NCBI GenBank assembly: GCA_934120645.1 | Contig: CAKOUO010000006.1 | Coordinates: forward strand, 11,752-75,751 | DNA length: 64,000 nt | Direction of reading: 5' to 3' | Origin: an uncultured Clostridia bacterium | GTDB lineage: Bacteria > Bacillota > Clostridia > TANB77 > CAG-508 | In this document: one piece after another, positions 42,336-51,446 of the stretch | How positions within the stretch are numbered: the first letter of the stretch is position 1 | How the letters are laid out: every line of letters begins with the position of its first letter | Notes under the pieces: model-generated | Database searches by the model: none | What the model was told of the DNA's origin: nothing | What the model saw: the letters and a program-made list of their open reading frames with translations, nothing else | Program-made: the position numbers and the translations under genes

Positions 42336-43655
42336 ATGAAATGTAAAAACATTGATACTGAAAGCAAAAAACAGAAGAATAAAATAAAAAATAAAAAGTT
42401 AAAAATGTTTATAGTAGCAATAATTATATTACTTACTTTATCAGGAATAGCAACAGTAGCATCAATACAATCAAAAAAAATGAATCTTCTAAACATGGAT
42501 AAAATAGGATTTTCGTATGAAGTAACAGAATATTCAAATGAAATATTTAAGATATTAATAAAAGTAACAGATAACATAAATGGCTTAAAGCAGATAGAAA
42601 TTCCAGATGGTAATATCATATATTGCAATGATCAAAAAGAAGTAGGATTAGATTTTATTGCCGAATCTAAAAAAGATTATAAATTTAAAATAACATCATC
42701 AAATGGGGAAGAAGTAGAGAAAACAATAAATTTAAGTTTTAATAAACCAGAGATAGAAATTAATGAAATAGGATATGATTCAGTAAGAGTAAATGTCACA
42801 AATGTTGATACAAATATAAATGCAATTAAATATGACTATTACATAGATGGAAATATAAAAATAAAAGATTCTGAATCTGCAAGTGAGATATTAGATAACT
42901 TAGAAACAGATACTGAGTATAAAATTAAAGTGATATTAAAATTGTTTTCCACAAGTTTAGAATCAGATGAAGTAAGTATAAAAACTAAAGCAATTATGAT
43001 TGAAGATGCAGTAGATTATTGGCCAATGAAAGATAGCTTAGAGAATAATGCCAAAAATTCTACAGCAGGTTCATTGTTATTAAAAGGAAGTGACACACCT
43101 AATTTTGATAATAATGGTATATATCTAACTGGACAAGATTATATACAAACAGCAGATAATTATAAAATGCCAGATAATTTTACAATAATGATACAAGTAA
43201 GAAAATTAGTACCAATTGGCAGAATAATAGGACTTTTAGGACAAGGAGATTTTAGTAATTATGAAATGCATTCAGGAAGATCTAATACTTTCTACGGAAT
43301 ACAATGGGATAATTATTATCCAGCAATTCGTATAATAAATGCAGACTATAGTGAAAAATATGGTGGTACAACTGATGCAAAGATAAATGAATTAAAAGAA
43401 GATCAGTGGAGTACAATTGTCTTAGTTAAGAAAAATTATCAGAGTCAATTTTATATAAATGATGAATTATTATCAAAAGGAGAAGGAACATTTAGACAAT
43501 TAAATGAACCATTATCAATAAGCAGACCAGTAAAATCAGAAGATGCTGGAGGTTGGACGACTAATACATATATGAATGGATACTACAGAAACTTAATAGT
43601 ATTTAATGGTATATTATCAAAAAATAATATAAAAACAATAATATCACAATTCTAA
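42336..43655 (+). CDS. Surface protein with Ig-like modules and a LamG-like domain
   Basis: This 439-residue protein has a basic N-terminus and one hydrophobic anchor (about residues 23-44). An Ig-like module (about 55-130, 'IEIPDGNIIYCNDQKEVGLD' to 'TSSNGEEVEKTINL') is closely similar to one in the 48.3-kb surface protein. An FN3-like part with 'LETDTEYKIKVILKL' follows, then a concanavalin/LamG-like domain (about 225-435, starting 'DAVDYWPMKDSLENNAKNS'). It probably binds glycan at the cell surface. No pilin-like N-terminus or sortase signal is seen. Confidence 0.75.
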   Translation: MKCKNIDTESKKQKNKIKNKKLKMFIVAIIILLTLSGIATVASIQSKKMNLLNMDKIGFSYEVTEYSNEIFKILIKVTDNINGLKQIEIPDGNIIYCNDQKEVGLDFIAESKKDYKFKITSSNGEEVEKTINLSFNKPEIEINEIGYDSVRVNVTNVDTNINAIKYDYYIDGNIKIKDSESASEILDNLETDTEYKIKVILKLFSTSLESDEVSIKTKAIMIEDAVDYWPMKDSLENNAKNSTAGSLLLKGSDTPNFDNNGIYLTGQDYIQTADNYKMPDNFTIMIQVRKLVPIGRIIGLLGQGDFSNYEMHSGRSNTFYGIQWDNYYPAIRIINADYSEKYGGTTDAKINELKEDQWSTIVLVKKNYQSQFYINDELLSKGEGTFRQLNEPLSISRPVKSEDAGGWTTNTYMNGYYRNLIVFNGILSKNNIKTIISQF

Positions 43656-43664
43656 ATAAAAAAT

Positions 43665-43700
43665 AAAAATGCTACTTTAAAATATAAGTAGCATTTTTTT
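43665..43700. terminator. Bidirectional terminator between the LamG and vWA genes
   Basis: Arms aaaaatgctactt (43665-43677) and aagtagcattttt (43686-43698), with T runs on both strands. It serves two convergent surface protein genes. Confidence 0.9.
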
Positions 43701-43708
43701 TATAATTA

Positions 43709-45070
43709 TTAGTTCATTTTATTTTTTAAACTAAAGAATTTTATTCCACATATAATAACTATAATTAAACTAAAACCAACAAAAGCAAAGATTGCAGTTG
43801 TTCCAGCTTTAGGTAACTCTGCTGGCTTTGGTTCTACAAGTTTTACTTTAGGAGTTACATCAGAAGTTTTTGAATTAGTTGCTCCTTCAAAATCTGTATA
43901 ACTTAAATCTAGTTTTTGATTAGTATTTAAAACTTTATCAACAATATTTGAAGAAAAGTTTTCTTTTAATTTTAATTTGTATTGAACAGTAGCAGTTTCA
44001 CCAGATTTTAATTCAGGTATTGTCCATACAATACTATTTGTTTTAGTATCAATTTTATCAGAAATTTCTCCTATATTAGGTTTTTTTACATAAGTAAAAT
44101 CAAAATTATCAACTATTTCTTTAGGAAAAGAATCTGTTATCTTAAGAGATTTAAATGATTTAGAAATTGGCATTAAATCATTATAAATATTTTTTGTAAT
44201 AGTTGTTTCAATATTATCATCTTTTATATAATAAAACTTTCCAACAGTAGGAGCTGAAGTAGTTCCAAAAATTCCAGAGATAATTTCATTATAAGTTTTT
44301 TTAGAAGGTAATGCTGTTTTATCACCTTCAGTAATTCCTGTAAGCATTACATAAACATTATCAACAGTTCCAGATAAAGATTGTAATTTAGCTTTAGTTT
44401 TTGAAATTACATCATCAGAATAATAACTTTTATCATAATCAACAGCAACATTTGGAACACCATCAGATAAAACAATCATATATTTATGATTACTATCAGT
44501 ATCTTTTGTATAATATTGTTTTGCTAAAGTAATACCAGCATCTAAATTAGTTCTAGGACCAGTATATTCTATATTAGAAATAGCTGATATTAAAGCTTTA
44601 GAATCATTTGTTAAATTAGATATTAATTTAGCATCTTCTATAGTTCCTTCTTTTGCAACATCAACATTAGTTGAAAAACTAACAACACCTATTTTTAAAT
44701 TAGTGTTATCTTTTAAAAGATTTTGAATTAAAGTTTTAGCAGAATTTATAACTAAATCTTCTCTTGTAGAATCTTCTGTAACTTTATCAAGCATACTTTT
44801 TGAGTTATCAATTACTAACATTACTTCACCAGTAGGTTTTAAAGCAGTTTCATTATTAGTAACTTGTAATTGAAGTGTAAGTTCTTTATTATTTAAATCT
44901 TTAGAAATAAGTTTTCTTGTAACAGTTGAATTATCACCAAATTTAATAGTACAAACTGGTTCTTCAACAACAGACATAGTAACATTGCTATAAGAAGCAC
45001 TTGAAATTGTTGTTACTAAAATAAGCAATAAAAATAATAAAGATAAAATTTTAATTTTTGATTTTTTCAT
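43709..45070 (-). CDS. vWA domain protein with LPKAG sorting signal
   Basis: This 453-residue protein has an N-terminal signal peptide (about residues 1-27). A von Willebrand A domain follows with an intact MIDAS 'VMLVIDNSKSMLDKV' (D-x-S-x-S, about 83-97) and 'YMIVLSDGVPN' (about 202-212). A DUF11/Cna-like beta domain leads to the C-terminal sortase signal: 'LPKAGTT', a hydrophobic helix and a basic tail. It is thus predicted to be wall-anchored, with adhesin or pilin-like function. LPKAG differs from the standard LPxTG. An aggag site precedes the ATG. Confidence 0.85.
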   Translation of the reverse strand: MKKSKIKILSLLFLLLILVTTISSASYSNVTMSVVEEPVCTIKFGDNSTVTRKLISKDLNNKELTLQLQVTNNETALKPTGEVMLVIDNSKSMLDKVTEDSTREDLVINSAKTLIQNLLKDNTNLKIGVVSFSTNVDVAKEGTIEDAKLISNLTNDSKALISAISNIEYTGPRTNLDAGITLAKQYYTKDTDSNHKYMIVLSDGVPNVAVDYDKSYYSDDVISKTKAKLQSLSGTVDNVYVMLTGITEGDKTALPSKKTYNEIISGIFGTTSAPTVGKFYYIKDDNIETTITKNIYNDLMPISKSFKSLKITDSFPKEIVDNFDFTYVKKPNIGEISDKIDTKTNSIVWTIPELKSGETATVQYKLKLKENFSSNIVDKVLNTNQKLDLSYTDFEGATNSKTSDVTPKVKLVEPKPAELPKAGTTAIFAFVGFSLIIVIICGIKFFSLKNKMN

Positions 45071-45241
45071 TTGAACATTTCTCCTTTTATTAAATTATTA
45101 AACATATTGTATTACAAAAAAAGATAAAAAACAACAGTAAATATAGAAAAAAATAAAAAAATGTGCTATCATATAATAGCTATTTAGATTTTATTAATAT
45201 AACCAATAAATAGTAAAAAATACAAAAATGAGGACGTAGAA

Positions 45242-47137
45242 ATGATAGAAAAGATAAATTCACCAGAGGATTTAAAAAAATTAAATATAGATGAAAAAAA
45301 TGAATTAGCTAAAGAAATAAGAAAATATATATTAGAAATAGTTTCAGAAAATGGAGGGCACTTAGCATCTAATCTAGGAGTAGTAGAACTTACAATTGCT
45401 TTACATAGTGTATTTAACATGCCAGAAGATAAAATTGTTTGGGATGTAGGACATCAAACTTATGTGCATAAAATTATAACAGGAAGAAGAAAAGAATTAG
45501 TAACACTAAGAAAATTAGATGGAATAGCAGGCTTTCCAAAATCAAATGAATCTGAATATGACAGTTTTAATACAGGACATAGTAGTACATCAATATCAGC
45601 AGCATTAGGAATGGCAAGAGCAAGAGATTTAAAAGAGGAAAAACATAATGTAATAGCTGTAATAGGAGATGGAGCATTAACAGGAGGAATGGCATTAGAA
45701 GCATTAAATGATGCAGGATTTAGTAAAACAAATATTACAGTAATATTAAATGATAATGAAATGAGTATTTCTAAAAATATAGGTGGACTAAATATGTTCT
45801 TAAGTAAATTAAGAACAAAAAAATTGTATACAAAATCAAATGTATCAATGAAAAAAATAATAAATGAAATACCTATTATAGGAAAACCATTTGTAAAGGT
45901 AGTACAAAGAGTTAAAAGAAGTATTAAACAATTAATTATACCAAAAATGTTTTTTGAAGACATAGGATTTACATATCTTGGACCAGTAGATGGGCATAAT
46001 ATAGAACAATTACAAAATATAATGCAATTAAGCAAACAAGTTGAAGGACCAGTATTAATACATGTCTTAACTAAAAAAGGAAAAGGATATAAAATAGCAG
46101 AAGACAGTCCAGATAAATTTCATGCAACAGCACCATTTGATATAGAAACAGGAAAAACAAAAAAAGAAAAAAAAGCAGATTACTCAAAAATATTTGGAGA
46201 AAAATTAGTACAGCTTGCAAAAAACAATAAAAAAATAGTTGCAATAACAGCATCAATGAAAGATGGAACAGGACTTAGTAAATTCCAAAAAGAATTTCCA
46301 AATAGATTTTTTGATGTAGGAATAGCAGAACAACATAGTTTAACAATGGCAGCAGGAATGGCAAAAGAAGGAATGATACCAGTAGTTCCTATATACTCAT
46401 CATTTTATCAAAGAGCATATGACCAAGTAATACATGATATAGCAATGCAAGACTTACCAGTAGTAATGTGTGTAGACAGAGCAGGAGTTGTAGGAGCAGA
46501 CGGAGAAACACATCAAGGAACATTAGATATGGCATTCTTTAGAATAATACCAAACTTAACAATAATGGCACCAAAAGACTTTAAAGAATTAGAAGACATG
46601 TTAGAATTTGCAATCAATTTAAAAAAGCCAGTAGTAATTAGATACCCAAGAGGAGGAGAAGAAAACAACATAAAATTTGAAAAACATAGCAAAATAGAAT
46701 TAGGAAAATCAGAAAAACTAAAAGAAGGAAAAGACATAAGTATAATAGCAATAGGAAAAAGAGTATCAAAAGCAATAGAAATAGCAAAAAGCTATAAAGA
46801 CAAAGGAATAGACGCAGAAATAATAAATGCAAGATTTTTAAAACCACTAGATAAAGAAACAATAAAAAAATCAATAGAAAAAACAAAAAATATAATAACA
46901 CTTGAAGATGGAACAGAAATAAACGGATTAGGAACAGCAATAGAAGAATTAATAGTAGAAGAAAATTTACAAAAAATAAAATTTAAAAAATATGCATGGC
47001 CAGACGAATTTATAAAACACGGAAGTGTAGAAGAACTAGAAAAAATTTACAAAGTATGTCCTTTTGGGGACGTTTCCCAAATGGACAAAAATTTCATTTT
47101 TGAATCAAATATTGAAAAAGGAGATAATAATGGATAA
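45242..47137 (+). CDS. dxs: 1-deoxy-D-xylulose-5-phosphate synthase
   Basis: This 631-residue enzyme condenses pyruvate and glyceraldehyde 3-phosphate in the first step of the MEP isoprenoid pathway, using thiamine diphosphate. 'LASNLGVVELTIALHSVFN' starts the first domain; the ThDP motif is 'IGDGALTGGMALEALNDAGF' with 'VILNDNEMSIS'; 'MCVDRAGVVGADGETHQGTL' marks the second domain. The last about 27 residues ('VCPFGDVSQMDKN' onward) are encoded by a REP palindrome and following DNA and do not belong to the family. The stop lies 8 bases inside ylmH. Confidence 0.95.
   Translation: MIEKINSPEDLKKLNIDEKNELAKEIRKYILEIVSENGGHLASNLGVVELTIALHSVFNMPEDKIVWDVGHQTYVHKIITGRRKELVTLRKLDGIAGFPKSNESEYDSFNTGHSSTSISAALGMARARDLKEEKHNVIAVIGDGALTGGMALEALNDAGFSKTNITVILNDNEMSISKNIGGLNMFLSKLRTKKLYTKSNVSMKKIINEIPIIGKPFVKVVQRVKRSIKQLIIPKMFFEDIGFTYLGPVDGHNIEQLQNIMQLSKQVEGPVLIHVLTKKGKGYKIAEDSPDKFHATAPFDIETGKTKKEKKADYSKIFGEKLVQLAKNNKKIVAITASMKDGTGLSKFQKEFPNRFFDVGIAEQHSLTMAAGMAKEGMIPVVPIYSSFYQRAYDQVIHDIAMQDLPVVMCVDRAGVVGADGETHQGTLDMAFFRIIPNLTIMAPKDFKELEDMLEFAINLKKPVVIRYPRGGEENNIKFEKHSKIELGKSEKLKEGKDISIIAIGKRVSKAIEIAKSYKDKGIDAEIINARFLKPLDKETIKKSIEKTKNIITLEDGTEINGLGTAIEELIVEENLQKIKFKKYAWPDEFIKHGSVEELEKIYKVCPFGDVSQMDKNFIFESNIEKGDNNG
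47057..47087 (+). repeat. REP palindrome copy 2, inside the dxs 3' end
   Basis: Thirty-one bases, TGTCCTTTTGGGG, then ACG, then TTTCCCAAATGGACA, identical to copy 4 and one base from copy 1. It is read in frame by dxs as CPFGDVSQMD. Confidence 0.95.
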
Positions 47138-47933
47138 ACAAAAAGTTTTAAGCGAGTATAAAAAACAAGAAGATAAATTATTATTAGCACAAGTTTTAGA
47201 TAAAATTGAATTTTCTAGACAGAGAGAAAAAATAGAATATACAGATTTTCTTGATATGTATCAAACAGCATTAGTAAAAACATTTTTAAGAAAAATAGAA
47301 TATACAAATTATGTACTTTTTGGTGGATTTGAAGATGCAGAAAGAAAAATTTTAATAGTATATCCAGAAAAATATACTTTAGAAATGATAGAAAAAAATT
47401 ACAATAAAATAATAAATGTTATTAGAATAATATTATCAGATGAAGAAAAAGGAAAGTATACACATAGAAATTATTTAGGTGGAATAATAAAGCTAGGAAT
47501 GAAAAGGGAAAAAGTAGGAGATATTATAGTTTCAGAGGATGGGGCAGATATTTTGGTAAAACAAGAATCTGCTGAAACATTAAAACAAGAACTAGGAACT
47601 TTGACAAGATTTGAAAATTCTAAATTTGAGTTGATAGGGTTAGAAGATTTGAGAAAACAAGAAATTAAGGTGGAAGAAGTTAGTATTATAGTACCATCAT
47701 TAAGACTAGATAATTTTGTTTCAGATTTAGCAAAAACATCTAGAAGTAAAGCTGTTCAAATTATAGATAGTGAAAGAGTTTTTATTAATGGACAGAATGA
47801 AACTAAAGCTTCGAAACAAATAAAACTAGGTGATGTTCTTACTATACGAGGAAAAGGAAGATTTGTAGTTAAAGAGTTTAAAGGAACTACAAGAAGTGGA
47901 AGAACAGTTGTTGTTATTGAAAAATATGTATAG
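47130..47933 (+). CDS. ylmH: YlmH-type S4 domain RNA-binding protein
   Basis: A 267-residue protein of the YlmH family, found with the cell-division-associated ylm genes in Bacillota and linked to ribosome function. The N-terminal part has 'ISFSRQ'-type helices and 'VLFGGFEDAERKILIVYPE'; the C-terminal S4 domain has 'IVPSLRLDNFVSDLAKTSRS' and 'INGQNETKASKQIKLGDVLT'. The ATG at 47130 is preceded by an aaggag site; codons upstream (to 47064) come from the REP-bearing dxs tail. The usual neighbours (sepF, divIVA) are absent here. Confidence 0.88.
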   Translation: MDKQKVLSEYKKQEDKLLLAQVLDKIEFSRQREKIEYTDFLDMYQTALVKTFLRKIEYTNYVLFGGFEDAERKILIVYPEKYTLEMIEKNYNKIINVIRIILSDEEKGKYTHRNYLGGIIKLGMKREKVGDIIVSEDGADILVKQESAETLKQELGTLTRFENSKFELIGLEDLRKQEIKVEEVSIIVPSLRLDNFVSDLAKTSRSKAVQIIDSERVFINGQNETKASKQIKLGDVLTIRGKGRFVVKEFKGTTRSGRTVVVIEKYV

Positions 47934-47943
47934 AGAATAATGT

Positions 47944-47987
47944 AAAAAGTATATTAACAGCTATAAAGCAGTTAATATACTTTTTTA
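47944..47987. terminator. Bidirectional terminator after ylmH
   Basis: Arms aaaaagtatattaac (47944-47958) and gttaatatactttttt (47971-47986) with a 12-base loop. It also serves the leftward RHH gene that ends at 47985. Confidence 0.9.
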
Positions 47988-48194
47988 ATTGTTTTGTTCA
48001 TTATCATCTAATTTTACATTCTTGTATTTATTTAAATCAATATTATCTAAAGCATATTGAACACAGCTAACTAAAACATTATTAAAACTCATATTTTCTT
48101 CTTTAGCAATTTTCTTTAAAGTATCATTAATATTTTCTGGTAAACGTATAGAAAGTTTTACATTACTTTTTTTATATTTTGATATTTCAAACAT
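47985..48194 (-). CDS. Ribbon-helix-helix (Arc/CopG-like) protein
   Basis: This 69-residue protein begins with a beta strand 'KLSIRLPENINDTLKKIAKE' and a second helix 'ENMSFNNVLVSCVQYAL', the ribbon-helix-helix DNA-binding plan of Arc and CopG. The C-terminus is acidic. It is too short to carry a toxin and no toxin gene is adjacent, so it is either an autonomous regulator or an orphan antitoxin. An aggagg site precedes the ATG. It is divergent from the 48.3-kb surface protein gene and could regulate it, which is an inference. Confidence 0.75.
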   Translation of the reverse strand: MFEISKYKKSNVKLSIRLPENINDTLKKIAKEENMSFNNVLVSCVQYALDNIDLNKYKNVKLDDNEQNN

Positions 48195-48259
48195 TTAATC
48201 TACCTCCTAATGAAAATATTATTACATAAAACAAATTGTAAAAATACCATACAAAAGTA

Positions 48260-48288
48260 TTGTAAAAAATAATAGCCAATGATATAAT
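48260..48288 (+). promoter_or_regulatory. Promoter of the pseudopilin-like gene at 48.3 kb
   Basis: TTGTAA (48260-48265), 17-base spacer, TATAAT (48283-48288), 35 bases before the start codon, in the divergent gap with the RHH gene. Confidence 0.75.
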
Positions 48289-48322
48289 TTTTTTATAAAA
48301 AACTAAGGAGGAAAAGATAAAA

Positions 48323-50251
48323 ATGTACGTTAAAAGTAGTAATAAGAATGGAATTACTTTAATAGCTTTGGTTATAACGATTATAATATTGTTAATTTTG
48401 GCGGGAATAACAATAGCAACATTAGGAGGAGAAAATGGATTATTAGCCAAAGTAAAAAAAGCAAAAGAAGCAGAAATAAAAGCAGAAATGAGAGAAGAAT
48501 TAACATTAGCATTGCATGATTTGCAAATAGAAAAAAGAGCAGAAGCAACATTAGATGATGTAACACAAGATTGGATAAATGAGCAAATAAAGAAATATGA
48601 ATGCACAGTAAAAGATGATGCATCACTAAGTGGAAAACAAGTAATAATGAAAAAAGACAAAATTATAGGAAAGTTTTTAATAGATGGAAACTTAAATATA
48701 GTCGAAGAAGAATATAATGAAAGTAGTATAGAATTCTCATATGAAACAAGAGAAAGAGAAGGCAATAAAATAAATATAGCAATAATAATAAAAGATGAAA
48801 TAAATGGAATAAAAGAAGTACAAATGCCAGATGGAACAATATATCCATATAACAAAAAGGAACAAGTAGGAATAGATTATTTAGTAGAATTAGGAGTAGA
48901 ATACAAAGTTAAGATAACATCAGAAAGTGGAGAAATAGTAGAAAAGACAATAAAAATAGATGACTATTATTATAAAATAACAAAGAACTTAGGAGATGGA
49001 ATTAAGATAGACAATACAGCAATAAAATTAGCATGGAATAAACCATATCAAGCAACAATAACAGCAGAAGGAGATTATATAATAGATACAATAGCAGTAA
49101 CAATGGGAGGACAAGCAGTAACAGTAGATAAAACAACAGGAGTAATAAATATAGATAAAGTAACAGATGATATAGAAATAACAGCAACAGCAAAGAAATT
49201 AGAAATAAAATATACAGTAATAGCAGTAAATACACTTCCAAGTGATACTACATCATTGGAAGCAAATACACAACCAAAAGGAAGAACATTATATATAAAT
49301 ATAATAGCAAACTTGGAAGGAACAAAGTGTAATGTAATTAATAAAGATGATAAGAAATCAGTACCATATGCAATAACGAAAAACGGAAAATATATATTTA
49401 TAGTTACGGGAACATATAATGGAAAAACAATAACAGAAGAAAAAGAAGTGCTAGTCAATCAATATCAATCAGCACCAGATTTAGTAAAATATGATGCTGG
49501 GGAATGGACTAAAGAAGAGATAGAAGAATTACAAAATAAAAAATTATACGATATAAATATAAGCAAAACAGTAAATGATAAATATAAACTAAAAGATAAT
49601 ACAGGATTAAATTTTACATTCGGAGGATTTACATACAAAGGTGATATAACAAATCAAACATTAGTAGATTCAGGAAAAATAATAACAAGTAGAAATCAAA
49701 GTGTGAGTCCACAAGATGGATATGGAACACCCAAATATAATGGGTGGCAGATATTAGAAAAGCAAGAAAAAAATGGAAAAATATATGTAGAAAAATTAAT
49801 ACATGCGGGGATATCAGAAAATTATGTGCATTATCACATAGAAAAGTATGATGGATATAGATCAGAGTATTTATTAACAAATAGAGCGAGAAGTACAGAA
49901 TATAGCACATTAAGTGATGGAACAGTAATAAATTCAAGAAATTGGGATATGTATAAGGATAAAAATCAAATTAGTTTAATAAAAGATGTTCATTGCATTA
50001 CAGGTGAGGAAGCTTATAAATTATGTGAAGAAAACAATAAAATTAGATTAAACGGAGTATATTATTGGACAGGAAATACTTGGGGAAGTGGTTATTATAA
50101 CGATTTGATATTTATAGATATTTGGGGTAGATACCAAGGAACTAGTGGTTTTTGTTGGGGTATTCGTCCAGTGGTAACAATGAATGAAGGAGTATACATA
50201 GCAAGTGGAGATGGAACAGAGGAAAATCCGTATATATTAGCAAAAGAATAA
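48323..50251 (+). CDS. Pseudopilin-like surface protein with Ig-like modules and a C-terminal lectin-like domain
   Basis: This 642-residue protein opens with 'NGITLIALVITI' and a 24-residue hydrophobic helix (about 9-32), then 'LGGENGLLAKVKKAKEAEIK', the pilin-like helix. As in the 18.6-kb protein, Glu5 is replaced by Ala. Ig-like modules follow (about 130-200 similar to the LamG protein; about 210-300 Big-like; about 295-385). The C-terminal part (about 430-640), with 'YYWTGNTWGSGYYNDLIFID' and 'GFCWGIRPVVTM', resembles DUF6273-type extracellular domains. Function is probably adhesion. The REP copy after the stop acts as its terminator. Confidence 0.75.
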   Translation: MYVKSSNKNGITLIALVITIIILLILAGITIATLGGENGLLAKVKKAKEAEIKAEMREELTLALHDLQIEKRAEATLDDVTQDWINEQIKKYECTVKDDASLSGKQVIMKKDKIIGKFLIDGNLNIVEEEYNESSIEFSYETREREGNKINIAIIIKDEINGIKEVQMPDGTIYPYNKKEQVGIDYLVELGVEYKVKITSESGEIVEKTIKIDDYYYKITKNLGDGIKIDNTAIKLAWNKPYQATITAEGDYIIDTIAVTMGGQAVTVDKTTGVINIDKVTDDIEITATAKKLEIKYTVIAVNTLPSDTTSLEANTQPKGRTLYINIIANLEGTKCNVINKDDKKSVPYAITKNGKYIFIVTGTYNGKTITEEKEVLVNQYQSAPDLVKYDAGEWTKEEIEELQNKKLYDINISKTVNDKYKLKDNTGLNFTFGGFTYKGDITNQTLVDSGKIITSRNQSVSPQDGYGTPKYNGWQILEKQEKNGKIYVEKLIHAGISENYVHYHIEKYDGYRSEYLLTNRARSTEYSTLSDGTVINSRNWDMYKDKNQISLIKDVHCITGEEAYKLCEENNKIRLNGVYYWTGNTWGSGYYNDLIFIDIWGRYQGTSGFCWGIRPVVTMNEGVYIASGDGTEENPYILAKE

Positions 50252-50267
50252 CAAGATAAAATAAAAA

Positions 50268-50298
50268 TGTCCTTTTGGGAAGCGTCCCCAAAAGGACA
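50268..50298 (-). repeat. REP palindrome copy 3 (inverted), likely also a terminator
   Basis: Thirty-one bases read on the minus strand as TGTCCTTTTGGGG, ACG, CTTCCCAAAAGGACA. The 12-base stem is perfect in this copy. It lies between the 48.3-kb surface gene and the leftward rimI, and would terminate both. Confidence 0.9.
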
Positions 50299-50300
50299 TT

Positions 50301-50738
50301 TTATATTTTTTTACTCATTATAATAGCATTACTATTACCATAATAATTTTTTCTAACACCTAATTTTACAAAATCAAACTTATTATATAAATTAATAGCA
50401 GAAATATTATTCTCATTAACTTCTAATGTAATGCTTTTTAAATTTAGAGATTTTGATAAAGAAATTAAATTTTCTAAAAGAACAGAGCCAATACCGTTTT
50501 TTCTAAAATTTTTTTTAACAACAATATTCATAATATCAGCTTCATCAATAATAATCTTAAAACCAGCAAAACCAACAATTTCATTATTAGAATTTTTGGC
50601 AACTAAAAAATATGAAGAAGCACATTCCAATTCTTCTTTTAAAATATTATAATTCCAAAAGTCATCAAAATTAGAAAGTAAAATATCTTTAATACTATTT
50701 AAATCATCCAAAGACATCTCATTAACTTTTAAATCCAT
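50301..50738 (-). CDS. rimI: Ribosomal protein S18 alanine N-acetyltransferase RimI
   Basis: At 145 residues this is a single GNAT domain with 'YFLVAKNSNNEIVGFAGFKI', the acetyl-CoA loop 'VKKNFRKNGIGSVLLENLI' and 'LEVNENNISAINLYNKFDFV' followed by 'KLGVRKNYYG', the RimI pattern. It lies directly after tsaB in a tsaE-tsaB-rimI order typical of Bacillota. The start at 50738 (ATG) follows a ggtga site; a GTG 12 bases upstream is an alternative. Confidence 0.93.
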   Translation of the reverse strand: MDLKVNEMSLDDLNSIKDILLSNFDDFWNYNILKEELECASSYFLVAKNSNNEIVGFAGFKIIIDEADIMNIVVKKNFRKNGIGSVLLENLISLSKSLNLKSITLEVNENNISAINLYNKFDFVKLGVRKNYYGNSNAIIMSKKI

Positions 50739-50754
50739 TATAATCACCAATTAT

Positions 50755-51420
50755 TTAACAATTTTTATTTTTTAATTTTTCTTCTAATTGCCTTTCAGCC
50801 TGAGGCTTTTTTAAGTACATAGGCAATACATCTTCACCAATATTATTGTTAGCAATAAATTTCTTTAAACCAGCAATTCCTAAATTCTTTATATCTAATT
50901 TATTAATAGAAGAGGCGTTTTTTATACCATCACCAACAAAATTGATAAAGCTATTAGAATATTTAGTATTTAATAAATTTAGAACATCATCATTAGATTT
51001 TGCATCAGGTTTTTCTAAAATATTATAATTGCCAGATATACATTCATATAAGGCAAAATAACAATTATCATTTTTACAATCAATAGTACTACAAATTAAA
51101 CCATCATTTTCAATATTATAAGCCAAAACTTCTAAGCTACTTATTCCAACACAGGGAATATTCAAGCTGTCTGAAAAAGCTTTCACAGTAGAAACTCCAA
51201 TTCTTATACCTGTAAAAGAACCAGGGCCGATATCTGAAACAAGTAGATCAATGTCAGTTAAAGATAAATTACTTTCAATTAGAAGCTTTTTTATTAAAGG
51301 CATTAATGTTTCAGAATGAGTTAAACCATTATCTAATTCTAGTTTATTTATTAAATTAAAATCTTCTAAAATTGCAACACTACATAATTTACTTGAAGTA
51401 TCTATACATAAAATTTTCAA
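50755..51420 (-). CDS. tsaB: tRNA threonylcarbamoyladenosine biosynthesis protein TsaB
   Basis: A 221-residue ASKHA-fold protein that partners with TsaD and TsaE in placing threonylcarbamoyl on A37 of ANN-decoding tRNAs. It starts 'KILCIDTSSKLCSVAILEDF' and has 'LVSDIGPGSFTGIRIGVSTV' with 'PCVGISSLEVLAY', the defining family blocks. The C-terminus 'VLPMYLKKPQAERQ' is also standard. tsaE lies upstream with 26 bases between. tsaD and tsaC are not in the window. Confidence 0.96.
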   Translation of the reverse strand: MKILCIDTSSKLCSVAILEDFNLINKLELDNGLTHSETLMPLIKKLLIESNLSLTDIDLLVSDIGPGSFTGIRIGVSTVKAFSDSLNIPCVGISSLEVLAYNIENDGLICSTIDCKNDNCYFALYECISGNYNILEKPDAKSNDDVLNLLNTKYSNSFINFVGDGIKNASSINKLDIKNLGIAGLKKFIANNNIGEDVLPMYLKKPQAERQLEEKLKNKNC

Positions 51421-51446
51421 AATAATTCTCCTTTCAAATAGTAAAA

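Noticed and set aside
47985..48194. Toxin-antitoxin module with the RHH protein
   Set aside because: No adjacent toxin frame exists; neighbours are ylmH and a surface protein gene, so only an orphan RHH regulator is claimed.
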